Below, in pieces: positions 1 through 7,863 of a stretch of 11,199 nt of DNA (the stretch's first letter is position 1; each line of letters starts with the position of its first letter). The position numbers were made by a program, and so were the translations under genes. This stretch comes from Chitinophagaceae bacterium. Its GTDB lineage: Bacteria > Bacteroidota > Bacteroidia > Chitinophagales > Chitinophagaceae. The notes under the pieces were generated by a model. That model saw only the letters and a program-made list of their open reading frames with translations, ran no database searches and had not been told where the DNA came from. The DNA lies in NCBI GenBank assembly GCA_025362915.1, contig JANYEU010000242.1:1-11199 (forward strand), in the 5' to 3' direction.

Positions 1-2869
1 CCGGCAAAGCTATATTCTTGATAAGTGTAGAAGCGGTATTGGTAACTACAGGGCTGTTATAATCGAAGTAAATGGAAGCCGTATTAGTTATATTAGTTCC
101 TTCTGATAAAGTTGTTAGTGGTTTTAGCTTAAAGTGTACAAAGCCATTACTCTTTAATTGATTAGTGCCACTATCTGGCAGATTGATTTTTAAAAACTCG
201 AAGTAAATAATATTATTCTTGAAAGTGATGTTGGGGTTATGGCTGCTGCCCATCATTTGCAACAATCCCTGTGTAAGCAACGGACTAATAGTATCGGCTA
301 TTACCACACTTTTTGCTGAGGCATTACCCACATTCTGAAAGTGAATATGATAATCTATCATTTCGCCATCCAATATTTGTTGTGTGGTAAGCTGTGGCGT
401 GGCATCCTTACTATTAGGATCGTAACTGCTGCGGGCTATGAGCGTATTGTTATTTGTAGCAGAAGTTTTTGCTGAGCTAATAAAAGCCATACTCTTTATA
501 CTATCTCCCATATTAACAGAGGGCTTCACTGTAAATGTAAAATATGGGTAACTGTAGCCAAAATGGTAAAACCTGCCACCAAAATAGTTTGGCGTAAGGG
601 TATCTTGCCAAGTTAGGACATTACCGATATGGCTAACCAAAGGAACAGAAGCCGTATCAAACAGTAGCTTGCTGGTATCGTAGGTAAAGCTAATGGTAGC
701 AACTGTCGTGATAGTTCCTAAGTTTCTGTAATCTACTGAAAAAGCAATACTGCGCCCAGACACGGCTGCATTCCAAGGTTCAATGGTCATAGCCAAACTA
801 TCAACAAAAGCGGTAGGTTGCAAGGCAATATCCGAAAGGGTAAGCAAAGAGTTAGTGGCCGAAAAAGTAAAATTAGTATTAGTAGGCAGTACCTTATAGT
901 TAGGCGGTGCTGTTACAGACAAACTAAAGCTACCAGTATCTGACGGGGAAATAGCATATTGCCCTTCATCATTGGTATAAGCAATCTCTCCAGTATTTAG
1001 TTTTACCGGTACAAAAGGGATATAATACTCGTTACTATCCTTAATACCATTGCTGTTATCATCTCCAAAAACTTTACCCATCACCGTTGGGAATGCCTTG
1101 CATTGATTGGCATTGTTTGTTGGGTTGCAGAGTGGCAAACCAGCAGGAGAGATAGAAACCGTACTGTTGATGTAGTTAGGAAGGCATTGGATACCAGTAC
1201 CTGCTAAATTTAAACCTATCAATGAATTAGGAAGTTTGGGCAAACAGTTTAAATTGCTGTCATCCCTACAATTAAGAAGTAGAAGGTTGTTTAATGAATC
1301 TAAGTTGGGAAGTGATGTAATTAACTTGTTATTAAAACAATCAAACTCAATAATTAATTTAGGCAATCTGGGTATATAAGTTAATGGATTATTAGGGCAT
1401 TGTAAAAGCTGAAGCGAATCAGGTAAAATCGGCAAAGAGGTTAAATGATTAGAACCGCAAGTAAGTGTGACAATTGATTTTGGCAATACTGGCAATGTTG
1501 TTAACTGATTAAAATTGCAATCTAATTCAATAAGAGTTTTAGGTAATGTTGGCAAAGAAGTTAACTGATTTTGTTCACACAATAAAGTATCTAAGTTCAT
1601 AGGCAAAGTAGGTAATGAGGTTAATTTATTATTGATACAATTAAAAAAAACTAACGAATCAGGGAGTTTGGGTAAGGTAGTTATAGAATTCTCTATAACA
1701 CTTAAATGTTTTAAGTTTTTAAAATACTGTATTCCCGTCAAATCTTTTATATAGGTATTTGGAAAGCTATTTACTCCTTGCGCTGTGAGACTTGTTGCAT
1801 TTAGGATTTCTGTATAGGCAGTATCCATCTGCCCATACTTATTCATGGCAGCAGGGTATGTTATTTCAAGGTATCGTCTAAACATACTATCAGGTATATT
1901 CACATAGTTAGAATAATTGCTTGTTACCGTACAGGGGTTATTACAAAAGGGTAAACCCGATGGTGTTATAGTCGCATTGGTCCCGATAGGCAGGCATTGT
2001 ATTCCAGTACCCAAAATATTCAATGTTTGTAAACTAGTAGGCAACTTTGGTATGCAATTAAAAAGATTATAAGAGCAATTTAGGTCTTGTATGCTATTTG
2101 GCAATGATGGAAGACTTGTAAATAGGTTACCGGAAAAGTCTAAGGTAATTACTGTATTGGGAAGTATGGGTAATGCCGATAATTTATTTTTATAGCATGC
2201 CAAGTAAATTAATTGACTCGGTAATGTAGAAAGAGTAGTCAACATGTTGTTTGAGCAATTTAATAATGATATTGAGTCAGGTAATAAAGGAAGAGAAATT
2301 AATAAATTATTTTTACAATAAAAGCTTGTCAAGCTGGCAGGAAGAGATGGCAAGGTTATTAATTGATTGTTATCACAAGATAAGCTTGTCAGACCAAGAG
2401 GAAGAGTTGGTAAGGTTGTTAATTGATTATAATCACAAGATAAGCTTGTCAGACCATGAGGAAGAGTGGGTAAGTTTATTAGTTGATTGCTATAACAGTT
2501 TAAACTTTTCAAGTTAACTGGCAAGGATGGCAAAGTTTTTAAGAGATTTCCACCACATCCAAGAAAAGTAAGCTTATTAGGTAAAAGAGGAAAGCTTGTG
2601 ATTTTATTTCCAGCTAACTCAATAGATGTTACATTCTTGAAATATTGTAATCCTGTTACATCTTGAATAGAAGCATCATGACAATTTAGGAATATTTGAT
2701 TCAATACCCCACTACAAGTAGTATCCATTTGCCCGACCTTATTAAAACAAGCAGGCACAGTTTTAATTAGAAACTTTCTAAAATTGCTATCTGGTATATC
2801 CACATACTGCGCCTTGGCAATATTGATAATGGATAGGCAGAAGATTGACAGGATAAGTAACTTTTTCAT
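1..2869 (-). CDS. Secreted leucine-rich-repeat surface protein, C-terminus cut by window edge
   Basis: Open from an ATG at 2869 to the window edge (956 codons, no stop). Residues 1-20 (MKKLLILSIFCLSIINIAKA) are a signal peptide with an AKA|Q cleavage site. Two homologous cassettes follow. Cassette 1 (from residue 22) and cassette 2 (from 322) each open with a cap, YV[D/N]IPDSxFR ... GQMDT ... TG[L/I]QYFKN, continue with LRRs and end GTGIQCLP. Cassette 1 has ten 20-residue LRRs (93-292); cassette 2 has eight (399-562), two of irregular length. The repeat is LPxLPxxLxxLxCxxNxLTx, the LPX type seen in YopM/IpaH-like and many Bacteroidota proteins. Residues 598 to about 675 form an SdrD-B-like beta domain with an acidic loop (DDNSNGIKDSNE). 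From D817 (DPNSKDATP ... YHIHFQNVGNA ... IYFDYNSPVVTN) it matches the domain that commonly precedes a type IX sorting signal. Export by T9SS is inferred; the sorting domain would lie outside the window. The ligand is unknown. Confidence 0.9.
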   Translation of the reverse strand, partial: MKKLLILSIFCLSIINIAKAQYVDIPDSNFRKFLIKTVPACFNKVGQMDTTCSGVLNQIFLNCHDASIQDVTGLQYFKNVTSIELAGNKITSFPLLPNKLTFLGCGGNLLKTLPSLPVNLKSLNCYSNQLINLPTLPHGLTSLSCDYNQLTTLPTLPLGLTSLSCDNNQLITLPSLPASLTSFYCKNNLLISLPLLPDSISLLNCSNNMLTTLSTLPSQLIYLACYKNKLSALPILPNTVITLDFSGNLFTSLPSLPNSIQDLNCSYNLFNCIPKLPTSLQTLNILGTGIQCLPIGTNATITPSGLPFCNNPCTVTSNYSNYVNIPDSMFRRYLEITYPAAMNKYGQMDTAYTEILNATSLTAQGVNSFPNTYIKDLTGIQYFKNLKHLSVIENSITTLPKLPDSLVFFNCINNKLTSLPTLPMNLDTLLCEQNQLTSLPTLPKTLIELDCNFNQLTTLPVLPKSIVTLTCGSNHLTSLPILPDSLQLLQCPNNPLTYIPRLPKLIIEFDCFNNKLITSLPNLDSLNNLLLLNCRDDSNLNCLPKLPNSLIGLNLAGTGIQCLPNYINSTVSISPAGLPLCNPTNNANQCKAFPTVMGKVFGDDNSNGIKDSNEYYIPFVPVKLNTGEIAYTNDEGQYAISPSDTGSFSLSVTAPPNYKVLPTNTNFTFSATNSLLTLSDIALQPTAFVDSLAMTIEPWNAAVSGRSIAFSVDYRNLGTITTVATISFTYDTSKLLFDTASVPLVSHIGNVLTWQDTLTPNYFGGRFYHFGYSYPYFTFTVKPSVNMGDSIKSMAFISSAKTSATNNNTLIARSSYDPNSKDATPQLTTQQILDGEMIDYHIHFQNVGNASAKSVVIADTISPLLTQGLLQMMGSSHNPNITFKNNIIYFEFLKINLPDSGTNQLKSNGFVHFKLKPLTTLSEGTNITNTASIYFDYNSPVVTNTASTLIKNIALP
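2341..2460 (-). repeat. Recent 60-bp tandem duplication inside the LRR gene
   Basis: Bases 2341-2400 and 2401-2460 match at 54 of 60 positions. Each encodes one complete 20-residue LRR (roughly residues 137-176, LPTLP[H/L]GLTSLSCD[Y/N]NQL[T/I]T). Flanking LRR units keep the 60-bp period but are much more diverged, so this pair looks like a recent unit duplication or gene-conversion product. Confidence 0.85.
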
Positions 2870-3255
2870 ACGTTTAGCTGAATGTGATTTCTAAAAACAA
2901 ATTGTTTAACCTATACTACGCTTTGGCAAGAGCAAAAGGTTGGGATTTGGAAAAAAAATATTTGCCCTTTTCTCTTTTGTTTCAAGAAACTCTTTAGATG
3001 GCTGTTTGATTGGTCCGGCATCTATAAACTGGGGTCGGCTTTTTCTAGTTTCAAATCTTTTAGAGGTGGGGAGCCCCACCTTGTTACCCCCACCTCTAAC
3101 CTGACCGAGCCGAGCTTTTACCTAACCCATTCAGGCTTTGAGGTAGACCAACTCAGGTTTATCCTCCACCAAATAAACTTTTGGCGGCATCAGAATAGCC
3201 TATCGTAATAAAAAACAAATTTTCGAAGATGTCTATTGTATTGCGATAAAACAGA
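2870..3255. other. Intergenic region between ftsZ terminator and LRR gene; no convincing gene
   Basis: About 390 bp separate the ftsZ terminator from the LRR start, and the LRR promoter should lie here. I see no clear Bacteroidota TTTG/TAnnTTTG promoter pair. It contains a GC-rich compound inverted repeat (3060-3099) and a small hairpin, GTTTCaaGAAAC, at 2979-2990. Two stop-free stretches overlap on opposite strands: plus 2888-3205 (106 codons, no ATG, GTG or TTG) and minus 3121-2909 (71 codons; first plausible start a GTG at 3079, giving 57 residues). In the same minus frame, codons 3190-3134 could encode a 19-residue peptide ending in TGA. None has a recognisable domain or ribosome-binding site, so I call no gene; a decayed gene or repetitive element is possible. 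Confidence 0.5.
3060..3099. repeat. GC-rich compound inverted repeat
   Basis: TTAGAGGTGGGG at 3060-3071 is perfectly inverted as CCCCACCTCTAA at 3088-3099 (12-bp arms, 16-bp loop). The loop holds a second CCCCACCT (3074-3081) that can pair with the same left arm as an 8-bp stem with a 2-nt loop, so two mutually exclusive hairpins share one arm. No U-run follows on either strand, so a plain intrinsic terminator is unlikely. Surrounding DNA is AT-rich, making it stand out in composition. Confidence 0.75.
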
Positions 3256-3286
3256 AAGAGAACAATACACTAAGCATTGTTCTCTT
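3256..3286 (-). terminator. Probable intrinsic terminator after ftsZ
   Basis: On the minus strand AAGAGAACAAT and ATTGTTCTCTT form a perfect 11-bp stem with a 9-nt loop, followed by T-rich sequence (TCTGTTTTATC). It starts 31 nt after the ftsZ stop codon, where a cluster-ending terminator is expected. The stem is AT-rich, so strength is uncertain. The other strand shows only a weak T-rich flank. Confidence 0.7.
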
Positions 3287-3317
3287 CTCTATCAATAATT
3301 AAAATGTATCTTAATCC

Positions 3318-5201
3318 TTAATCTGGCTTTTTACCATCCAAGAAAGTATTGATGGCAGAGAAAACAGTCTTGTTTTCTTCTTTGTCCACAGTGTACTTGC
3401 TATAGAAACTTTCAGCAGATGTGAAGGCATTGCCGAACAACTCCATCTTTTTGCGGATGTAGGCAGGCACGGTTTCAAAATCGTCGCTTCCTTCAGAATC
3501 CTTGTTGAAACTTAGGTTTCTCAATTTATTCAACCTATCCTGTGCTTTCTTTTTCTGCTCTTCCATTTCATCTATTGCGCTTGTTTCATTAACAGGAGCA
3601 GGTTGAACTGTTTCTGCATGGTAAGTGCTTTCAGTAATAGGCTGGGCAACAGGTTCAACTTCTTTTTCGGGTTGATTATATCTAAAAGAACTTGTTACCT
3701 CGCTGTTAACAAAGCTTGTAGGCTGTTGCGGCACACTCTCTACCGGAGGATAGGCTGTGGTAGGCTTAAATTCCGTGTAGATGTTTGTAGGCCTAGTGGG
3801 CATACTATTGTTTGTATTGCTATTTTCAGTAGTCTTTTCGGTAAAAACAAACTGAAGCGCTTCGTCTATTGCTTCTTGCGCCACCACCTTTTTTTCTTCT
3901 TGTATCTTATCAAGTTCCTCAAGGGCGTGGGTAATTTTAGTACTCAACTCAAAATAAAGCGGTGCATCACTATCTTCAAAAGAAGAAGTAGGCAGTGCTG
4001 ACGCCTGATTTATGGAAGAATAAGTATCGTTACTAAAAGGATTTGAATTGATAAAATCTGTACTAAGCGTTGGTGCATAAGGATCAGCTTCTACAACTGG
4101 AGTCGCTTTTACTTCTGCAACAGGAGGCTGAGCGATTGGTTGTTGTGGAGCATTGTTCTGCACATCCAATGTCATCATTATTTTCTTAGGCTCTTCTACC
4201 GGTGCTTTTGCCACCACAGGTTTTGCAAAGGGATCTTTAGAATCGAAACCTGTTGCAATCAAGGTGATGCCAATTTTCTTTCCTAAAGAATTATCGTAGC
4301 CAGTACCCACAATAACATCTGTGTTTTCGCCAGCCTGCATCCGTAGGAAATTATTGATGGTCTCAATTTCATCCATTGTACATTCGTCATCGCCTTCTGC
4401 ACAATGAATGTTTATCAATACCCACTTAGCTCCCCTAATGTCATTATCATTCAACAATGGAGATGCCAATGCTTCTTCAATAGCATCTTGTGCCCTGTTT
4501 TCGCCTTCTGCCTCTGCCTTACCAAGAATAGCAACACCACCATTTTTCATTACGGTACATACATCGGCAAAATCTACCATAATGTGTCCACGACTATTAA
4601 TAACGTCTGTGATACATTTTGCAGCAGTAGCCAACACATTATCGGCCTTACCAAATGCTTCACGCATTTTCAGGTTGCCAAACTGCATACGTAGTTTATC
4701 ATTGCTGATAACTAGTAACGTATCTACATGTGGTTTCAGTTGATTGATACCCTCTTCGGCCATTGCCAAACGGCGTGGCCCTTCAAAACTAAAAGGTGTG
4801 GTAACAATACCTACCGTAAGGATACCCAACTCTTTACAAACCTGGGCAATAATTGGCGCGCCACCAGTGCCGGTGCCACCACCCATGCCTACTGTGATGA
4901 AAGCCATTTTGGTGTTTACTTCCAAAATCTTTCTAATCTCATCAAGGCTTTCTTCGGTAGCTTTTTTACCTACCTCCGGGTTTGCGCCTGCGCCTAAACC
5001 TTGTGTAAGATATGGGCCTAATTGAATTTTATTGGGAACATTACTTTGTTCAAGAGCCTTTGCATCTGTATTGCAAACGATGAAGTCAACACCTTCTACT
5101 GTTTGACTAAACATATAGTTTACAGCGTTGCTACCGCCACCACCTACACCAATTACTTTGATGATAGATGATTTTTGTTTGGGCAAATCGAAATGAATCA
5201 T
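3318..5201 (-). CDS. ftsZ: Cell division protein FtsZ (tubulin-like GTPase)
   Basis: FtsZ polymerises at mid-cell in a GTP-dependent way and organises the divisome. Of 627 residues, 1 to about 325 are the GTPase core: GVGGGGSNAV (18-27), the tubulin signature GGGTGTG (107-113), TTPFSFEGPRR (134-144) and a T7 loop with both catalytic aspartates (D210 and D213 in VDFAD). The T7-loop asparagine is replaced by Met208. Residues ~326-575 are a long Pro/Gln/Thr/Glu-rich linker with a Lys/Glu-rich helical stretch. The C-terminal peptide that binds FtsA is VPAYIRKK (578-585); unusually, 42 more residues follow it, ending NTFLDGKKPD. At 627 residues it is much longer than E. coli FtsZ (383), as is common in Bacteroidota. 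The ATG (5201) sits 73 bp after ftsA; that leader holds a run of nine T (mRNA sense) and a TTGGCCAA palindrome. Last gene of the cluster, followed by a terminator. Confidence 0.97.
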   Translation of the reverse strand: MIHFDLPKQKSSIIKVIGVGGGGSNAVNYMFSQTVEGVDFIVCNTDAKALEQSNVPNKIQLGPYLTQGLGAGANPEVGKKATEESLDEIRKILEVNTKMAFITVGMGGGTGTGGAPIIAQVCKELGILTVGIVTTPFSFEGPRRLAMAEEGINQLKPHVDTLLVISNDKLRMQFGNLKMREAFGKADNVLATAAKCITDVINSRGHIMVDFADVCTVMKNGGVAILGKAEAEGENRAQDAIEEALASPLLNDNDIRGAKWVLINIHCAEGDDECTMDEIETINNFLRMQAGENTDVIVGTGYDNSLGKKIGITLIATGFDSKDPFAKPVVAKAPVEEPKKIMMTLDVQNNAPQQPIAQPPVAEVKATPVVEADPYAPTLSTDFINSNPFSNDTYSSINQASALPTSSFEDSDAPLYFELSTKITHALEELDKIQEEKKVVAQEAIDEALQFVFTEKTTENSNTNNSMPTRPTNIYTEFKPTTAYPPVESVPQQPTSFVNSEVTSSFRYNQPEKEVEPVAQPITESTYHAETVQPAPVNETSAIDEMEEQKKKAQDRLNKLRNLSFNKDSEGSDDFETVPAYIRKKMELFGNAFTSAESFYSKYTVDKEENKTVFSAINTFLDGKKPD

Positions 5202-5274
5202 GGTACGGGGATTACATTGTTAAAAAAAAATTGTTGTTTTCATTATTCGAGTGATTAGCCTGTTGGCCAATTAT

Positions 5275-6699
5275 TTATTTTATTACGTGATCATCTTCTT
5301 CTTTAAATAAGTCTATCAAACGCCCTTTAAACTTATCCCAAAATGGTTCCTTCGGTATTTCTGGAACAGCTTTTACTTTTACCTTTTTTTGCTTCTGTTC
5401 CTTTTCCTTGTCTGCAGATTCTACCGGAACCACCACTTCTGCTACGGACACTTCTTCTACCTTAACTTCCTTTTGTTTCTTATTCAGCTCAAACTTTTGT
5501 GGGTTGGCATCATAATATCTTTTAACCTGATTGTCAAAATCATTAAATCCCTTTAACATCAAGCCAATACAGGTAGAATACATCGGGGCTTTCAATTCAT
5601 CTAAATGATTAGGTGCAAGGTGCTCATTTGGATAGCCAATCCGTGCATTTAATCCTGTAGCGTATTCGCTCAGCTGAATAAGATGCTTTAATTGAGACCC
5701 ACCTCCCGTAATAATCAAACCACCATTTAATGAGCGGGAATCCAAGCCTACCTTTTTCAATTCAAAGCATACAAAATCCAATATCTCTTCCATCCTTGCC
5801 TGAATAATCTCCGCAAGGTTTCTTACACTTATTTGTTTTGCCGGCATACCCCTCAATCCTGGTATGGTGATAAAGGCATTTGCATTTGCCTCAGTAGCCA
5901 ATGCACTGCCAAACTGAACTTTTAGTGCTTCTGCCTGCGTTTTCATTACACCCAAACCTACCTTAATATCGTTTGTTATGTTTTCGCCACCATAAGGTAT
6001 CACTGCGGTGTGTTTTAGTATGCCATCATGAAAAATTGCCAAATCGCTGGTGCCACCACCAATATCTAAAATGGCAACGCCAGCTTCCATATCTTGTTCA
6101 GACATAACCGCACTGGCACTTGCAAGCGGTTGCAACACAAGATCTTTAGTGGTTAAAGAACTCCTGTCTACAGCACGCTTTATATTTTTGATGGCATTCC
6201 TGTCACCTGTGATTATGTGAAAGTTTGCCCCTACCTTAACACCGATGTAGCCAATGGGATCCTTGATATTAGAAATATTATCTACCCTGTAATCCTGTGG
6301 AATAACTTCTATTATCTCATCGCCTGGTGGAATAAAAGATTTCTTTTGGTCGTTGATCAATGTTTCAATCTCCGTACGCCTTATTTCCACTTCTGGATCC
6401 TGACGTACCAAATCTCCTCTAGTCTGGATACTTTTTATATGATGACCCGCTATGCCAACATATACTTCACCAATTTCAAGTTCAGGGTTACTATCAGAAC
6501 AATTTTTTAATGCTTGATGAACCGCTTTGATTGTATGGTCTATGTTCAGCACCTTTCCGTGTTGTACGCCATTGCTTTCGGAACGTCCAAATCCCAATAT
6601 CTCTAATTTGCCGTATTCATTTTTACGACCTGCGATTACGGCTATCTTGGTTGTTCCGATATCCAACCCTACAATTATTGGCGACTCATTAATATTCAT
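5275..6699 (-). CDS. ftsA: Cell division protein FtsA (actin-like membrane tether for FtsZ)
   Basis: FtsA is an actin-fold ATPase that anchors FtsZ to the inner membrane and recruits later division proteins. Numbering from the ATG at 6699 (474 residues): phosphate-1 motif GLDIGTTK (11-18), phosphate-2 motif DIGGGTSD (212-219), and an adenosine-site motif LIITGGGSQL in the C-terminal half. A charged Lys/Glu/Val-rich linker leads to a terminal amphipathic helix (PFWDKFKGRLIDLFKEED), the expected membrane-targeting sequence. The frame extends upstream to a TTG at 6747, adding 16 residues (KEDLFINKRAIKSKN region). I prefer the ATG because MNINESPIIVGLDIGTTK gives the usual short N-terminus; with it the gap to ftsQ is 62 bp, with the TTG 14 bp. 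Neither start has a strong Shine-Dalgarno, which is usual in this phylum. Confidence 0.95.
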   Translation of the reverse strand: MNINESPIIVGLDIGTTKIAVIAGRKNEYGKLEILGFGRSESNGVQHGKVLNIDHTIKAVHQALKNCSDSNPELEIGEVYVGIAGHHIKSIQTRGDLVRQDPEVEIRRTEIETLINDQKKSFIPPGDEIIEVIPQDYRVDNISNIKDPIGYIGVKVGANFHIITGDRNAIKNIKRAVDRSSLTTKDLVLQPLASASAVMSEQDMEAGVAILDIGGGTSDLAIFHDGILKHTAVIPYGGENITNDIKVGLGVMKTQAEALKVQFGSALATEANANAFITIPGLRGMPAKQISVRNLAEIIQARMEEILDFVCFELKKVGLDSRSLNGGLIITGGGSQLKHLIQLSEYATGLNARIGYPNEHLAPNHLDELKAPMYSTCIGLMLKGFNDFDNQVKRYYDANPQKFELNKKQKEVKVEEVSVAEVVVPVESADKEKEQKQKKVKVKAVPEIPKEPFWDKFKGRLIDLFKEEDDHVIK

Positions 6700-6761
6700 A
6701 TTCTTACTTTTAATAGCTCTTTTATTGATAAATAAATCTTCTTTCAAATCTTTTTAGCAAC

Positions 6762-7775
6762 TTATCGTTCTTTCTTTATAACCGAGTTCGACTTCTTCAC
6801 TAATGAAAACGTATTATTTCTCTTTTTAGTATTTAGAATACCCTTTGTTCCCAAATTATTTTTTTCCTTTATTTTAATGATTGCCTTTTTATGGGAAGTA
6901 GTATCCTTTTTAAGTACTAAAACATTACTCAACGAATCAGAAGAAACAATCAAACTGCCATTCATCAACGCTGCAATAGCGGCATTTGCCTTGGTAGAAT
7001 CTGTAACAACTGTTGCCCCTTTCCGCACGCCCACCACCTGGTTCTTAAATCTTACATCCAATTTTCCGTATGTGTTCATCCCATTTTGCAACCAGACTTT
7101 CTTATAGAATGTATACAAATTCAAAAACTTATCTTGCAAATTATCTGCGTTGCCAAATACAATTGTTTGGTCGCCCACGGCTGGTATCAATTCAAATGTT
7201 GCCTGCGGCGTAATGGAAACCTGTTCTATTTGTGCCCTCCAAAAACTATCTGCAGCTATATAGTTTCCCATTTTCACCACGCCTTTTAGCAATACACTAT
7301 CCGAAGCATTCATAGCCATTGAGTCCTTTGGAAAGTTGGTAAACATCGGTACCCTTGCGCTCAACTTGTCACTTAGCGGAAGCCTAACGCCTGCACTATC
7401 CAAGTAAAATGAATTGCCTTTAATCGTAAATACCCTTGCAATAGGCTGCCGCTCTTCTATTTTCACTTGCAATACCTGCTTGTTATCAAAGAACAATTCT
7501 GCATTTTTTACCCAAGCCGTTTTCTCCAATTCTTTTTCAATAGCCTTCAAGTCTATTTCATTCACTTTCTTATTTGCCAGGTCAGCATTTTTATTAATCA
7601 AGTCTTTCACATCTTTTTCATCAATAAACAAATGCTCCTCTGCTCCAGTAATTTCTATTTTAAGATCAGCGCAAGTCCTGTTGTTTTTCTTAATCATCGC
7701 CGCACCGAACAACACGATAGTGCCCACTCCTAAAAGCAGCCATAAAACATTTACTATCGTTTTCTTCCAATTCAA
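6762..7775 (-). CDS. ftsQ: Cell division protein FtsQ/DivIB-like
   Basis: A bitopic membrane protein that links the cytoplasmic FtsZ/FtsA ring to septal peptidoglycan enzymes. The 337 residues contain a short cytoplasmic N-terminus, one membrane segment (about 8-28, NVLWLLLGVGTIVLFGAAMI), then a POTRA-like domain (LKIEITGAEEHLFIDEKDV ... IEKELEKTAWVKNAELFFD) and the FtsQ beta domain (VLQVKIEERQPIARVF ... FYLDSAGVRLPLS). The last ~65 residues are Lys/Ser/Asn-rich and probably disordered. Identification rests on architecture plus position between murC and ftsA, since FtsQ is poorly conserved. The start is TTG at 7775: the only upstream in-frame codons before a TAA are ATC, ATA, ATT and AAG, and the first internal ATG (residue 27) would delete the membrane segment. 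Confidence 0.92.
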   Translation of the reverse strand: MNWKKTIVNVLWLLLGVGTIVLFGAAMIKKNNRTCADLKIEITGAEEHLFIDEKDVKDLINKNADLANKKVNEIDLKAIEKELEKTAWVKNAELFFDNKQVLQVKIEERQPIARVFTIKGNSFYLDSAGVRLPLSDKLSARVPMFTNFPKDSMAMNASDSVLLKGVVKMGNYIAADSFWRAQIEQVSITPQATFELIPAVGDQTIVFGNADNLQDKFLNLYTFYKKVWLQNGMNTYGKLDVRFKNQVVGVRKGATVVTDSTKANAAIAALMNGSLIVSSDSLSNVLVLKKDTTSHKKAIIKIKEKNNLGTKGILNTKKRNNTFSLVKKSNSVIKKER

Positions 7776-7805
7776 CTTAATTATGATTTAATGATTTGAA
7801 TGATT

Positions 7806-7863
7806 CACCCCTTACCCAAAAGGGAGATAATCGCTCCCAACTGTTCACTCCTTACTGTTCACT
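7806..7863. repeat. Repetitive sequence at the murC stop and in the murC-ftsQ gap
   Basis: Two pieces. ACTGTTCACT occurs at 7840-7849 and 7854-7863, a 14-bp tandem period whose second copy includes the murC stop codon. Next to it, CCCCTTACCCAAAAGGGAG (7808-7826) resembles the C-run/AAAGGGG sequence inside the start of murC (9199-9222). Both look like short dispersed repeats of a kind seen between Bacteroidota genes; that membership is inferred, not checked. Confidence 0.5.

Noticed and set aside
2251..2517. Plus-strand 88-codon frame with its own 20-residue repeat
   Set aside because: It is the exact antisense of the LRR units; the 60-bp period keeps the opposite strand open and makes a pseudo-repeat. 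The minus frame has a signal peptide and domains.
2870..2960. Bacteroidota-type promoter (TTTG, then TAnnTTTG) for the LRR gene
   Set aside because: The best candidate (ACAATTTG, about 30 bp before the ATG) misses both leading bases and has no correctly spaced TTTG upstream.
4408..4743. Plus-strand frames opposite ftsZ, ftsA, ftsQ, murC and murG
   Set aside because: All are antisense shadows of genes with complete conserved motifs; none shows its own domain or start context.
5202..5274. Regulatory hairpin in the ftsA-ftsZ gap
   Set aside because: Only a short TTGGCCAA palindrome and a nine-base T-run (mRNA sense) are present, not adjacent; insufficient for a terminator or riboswitch call.
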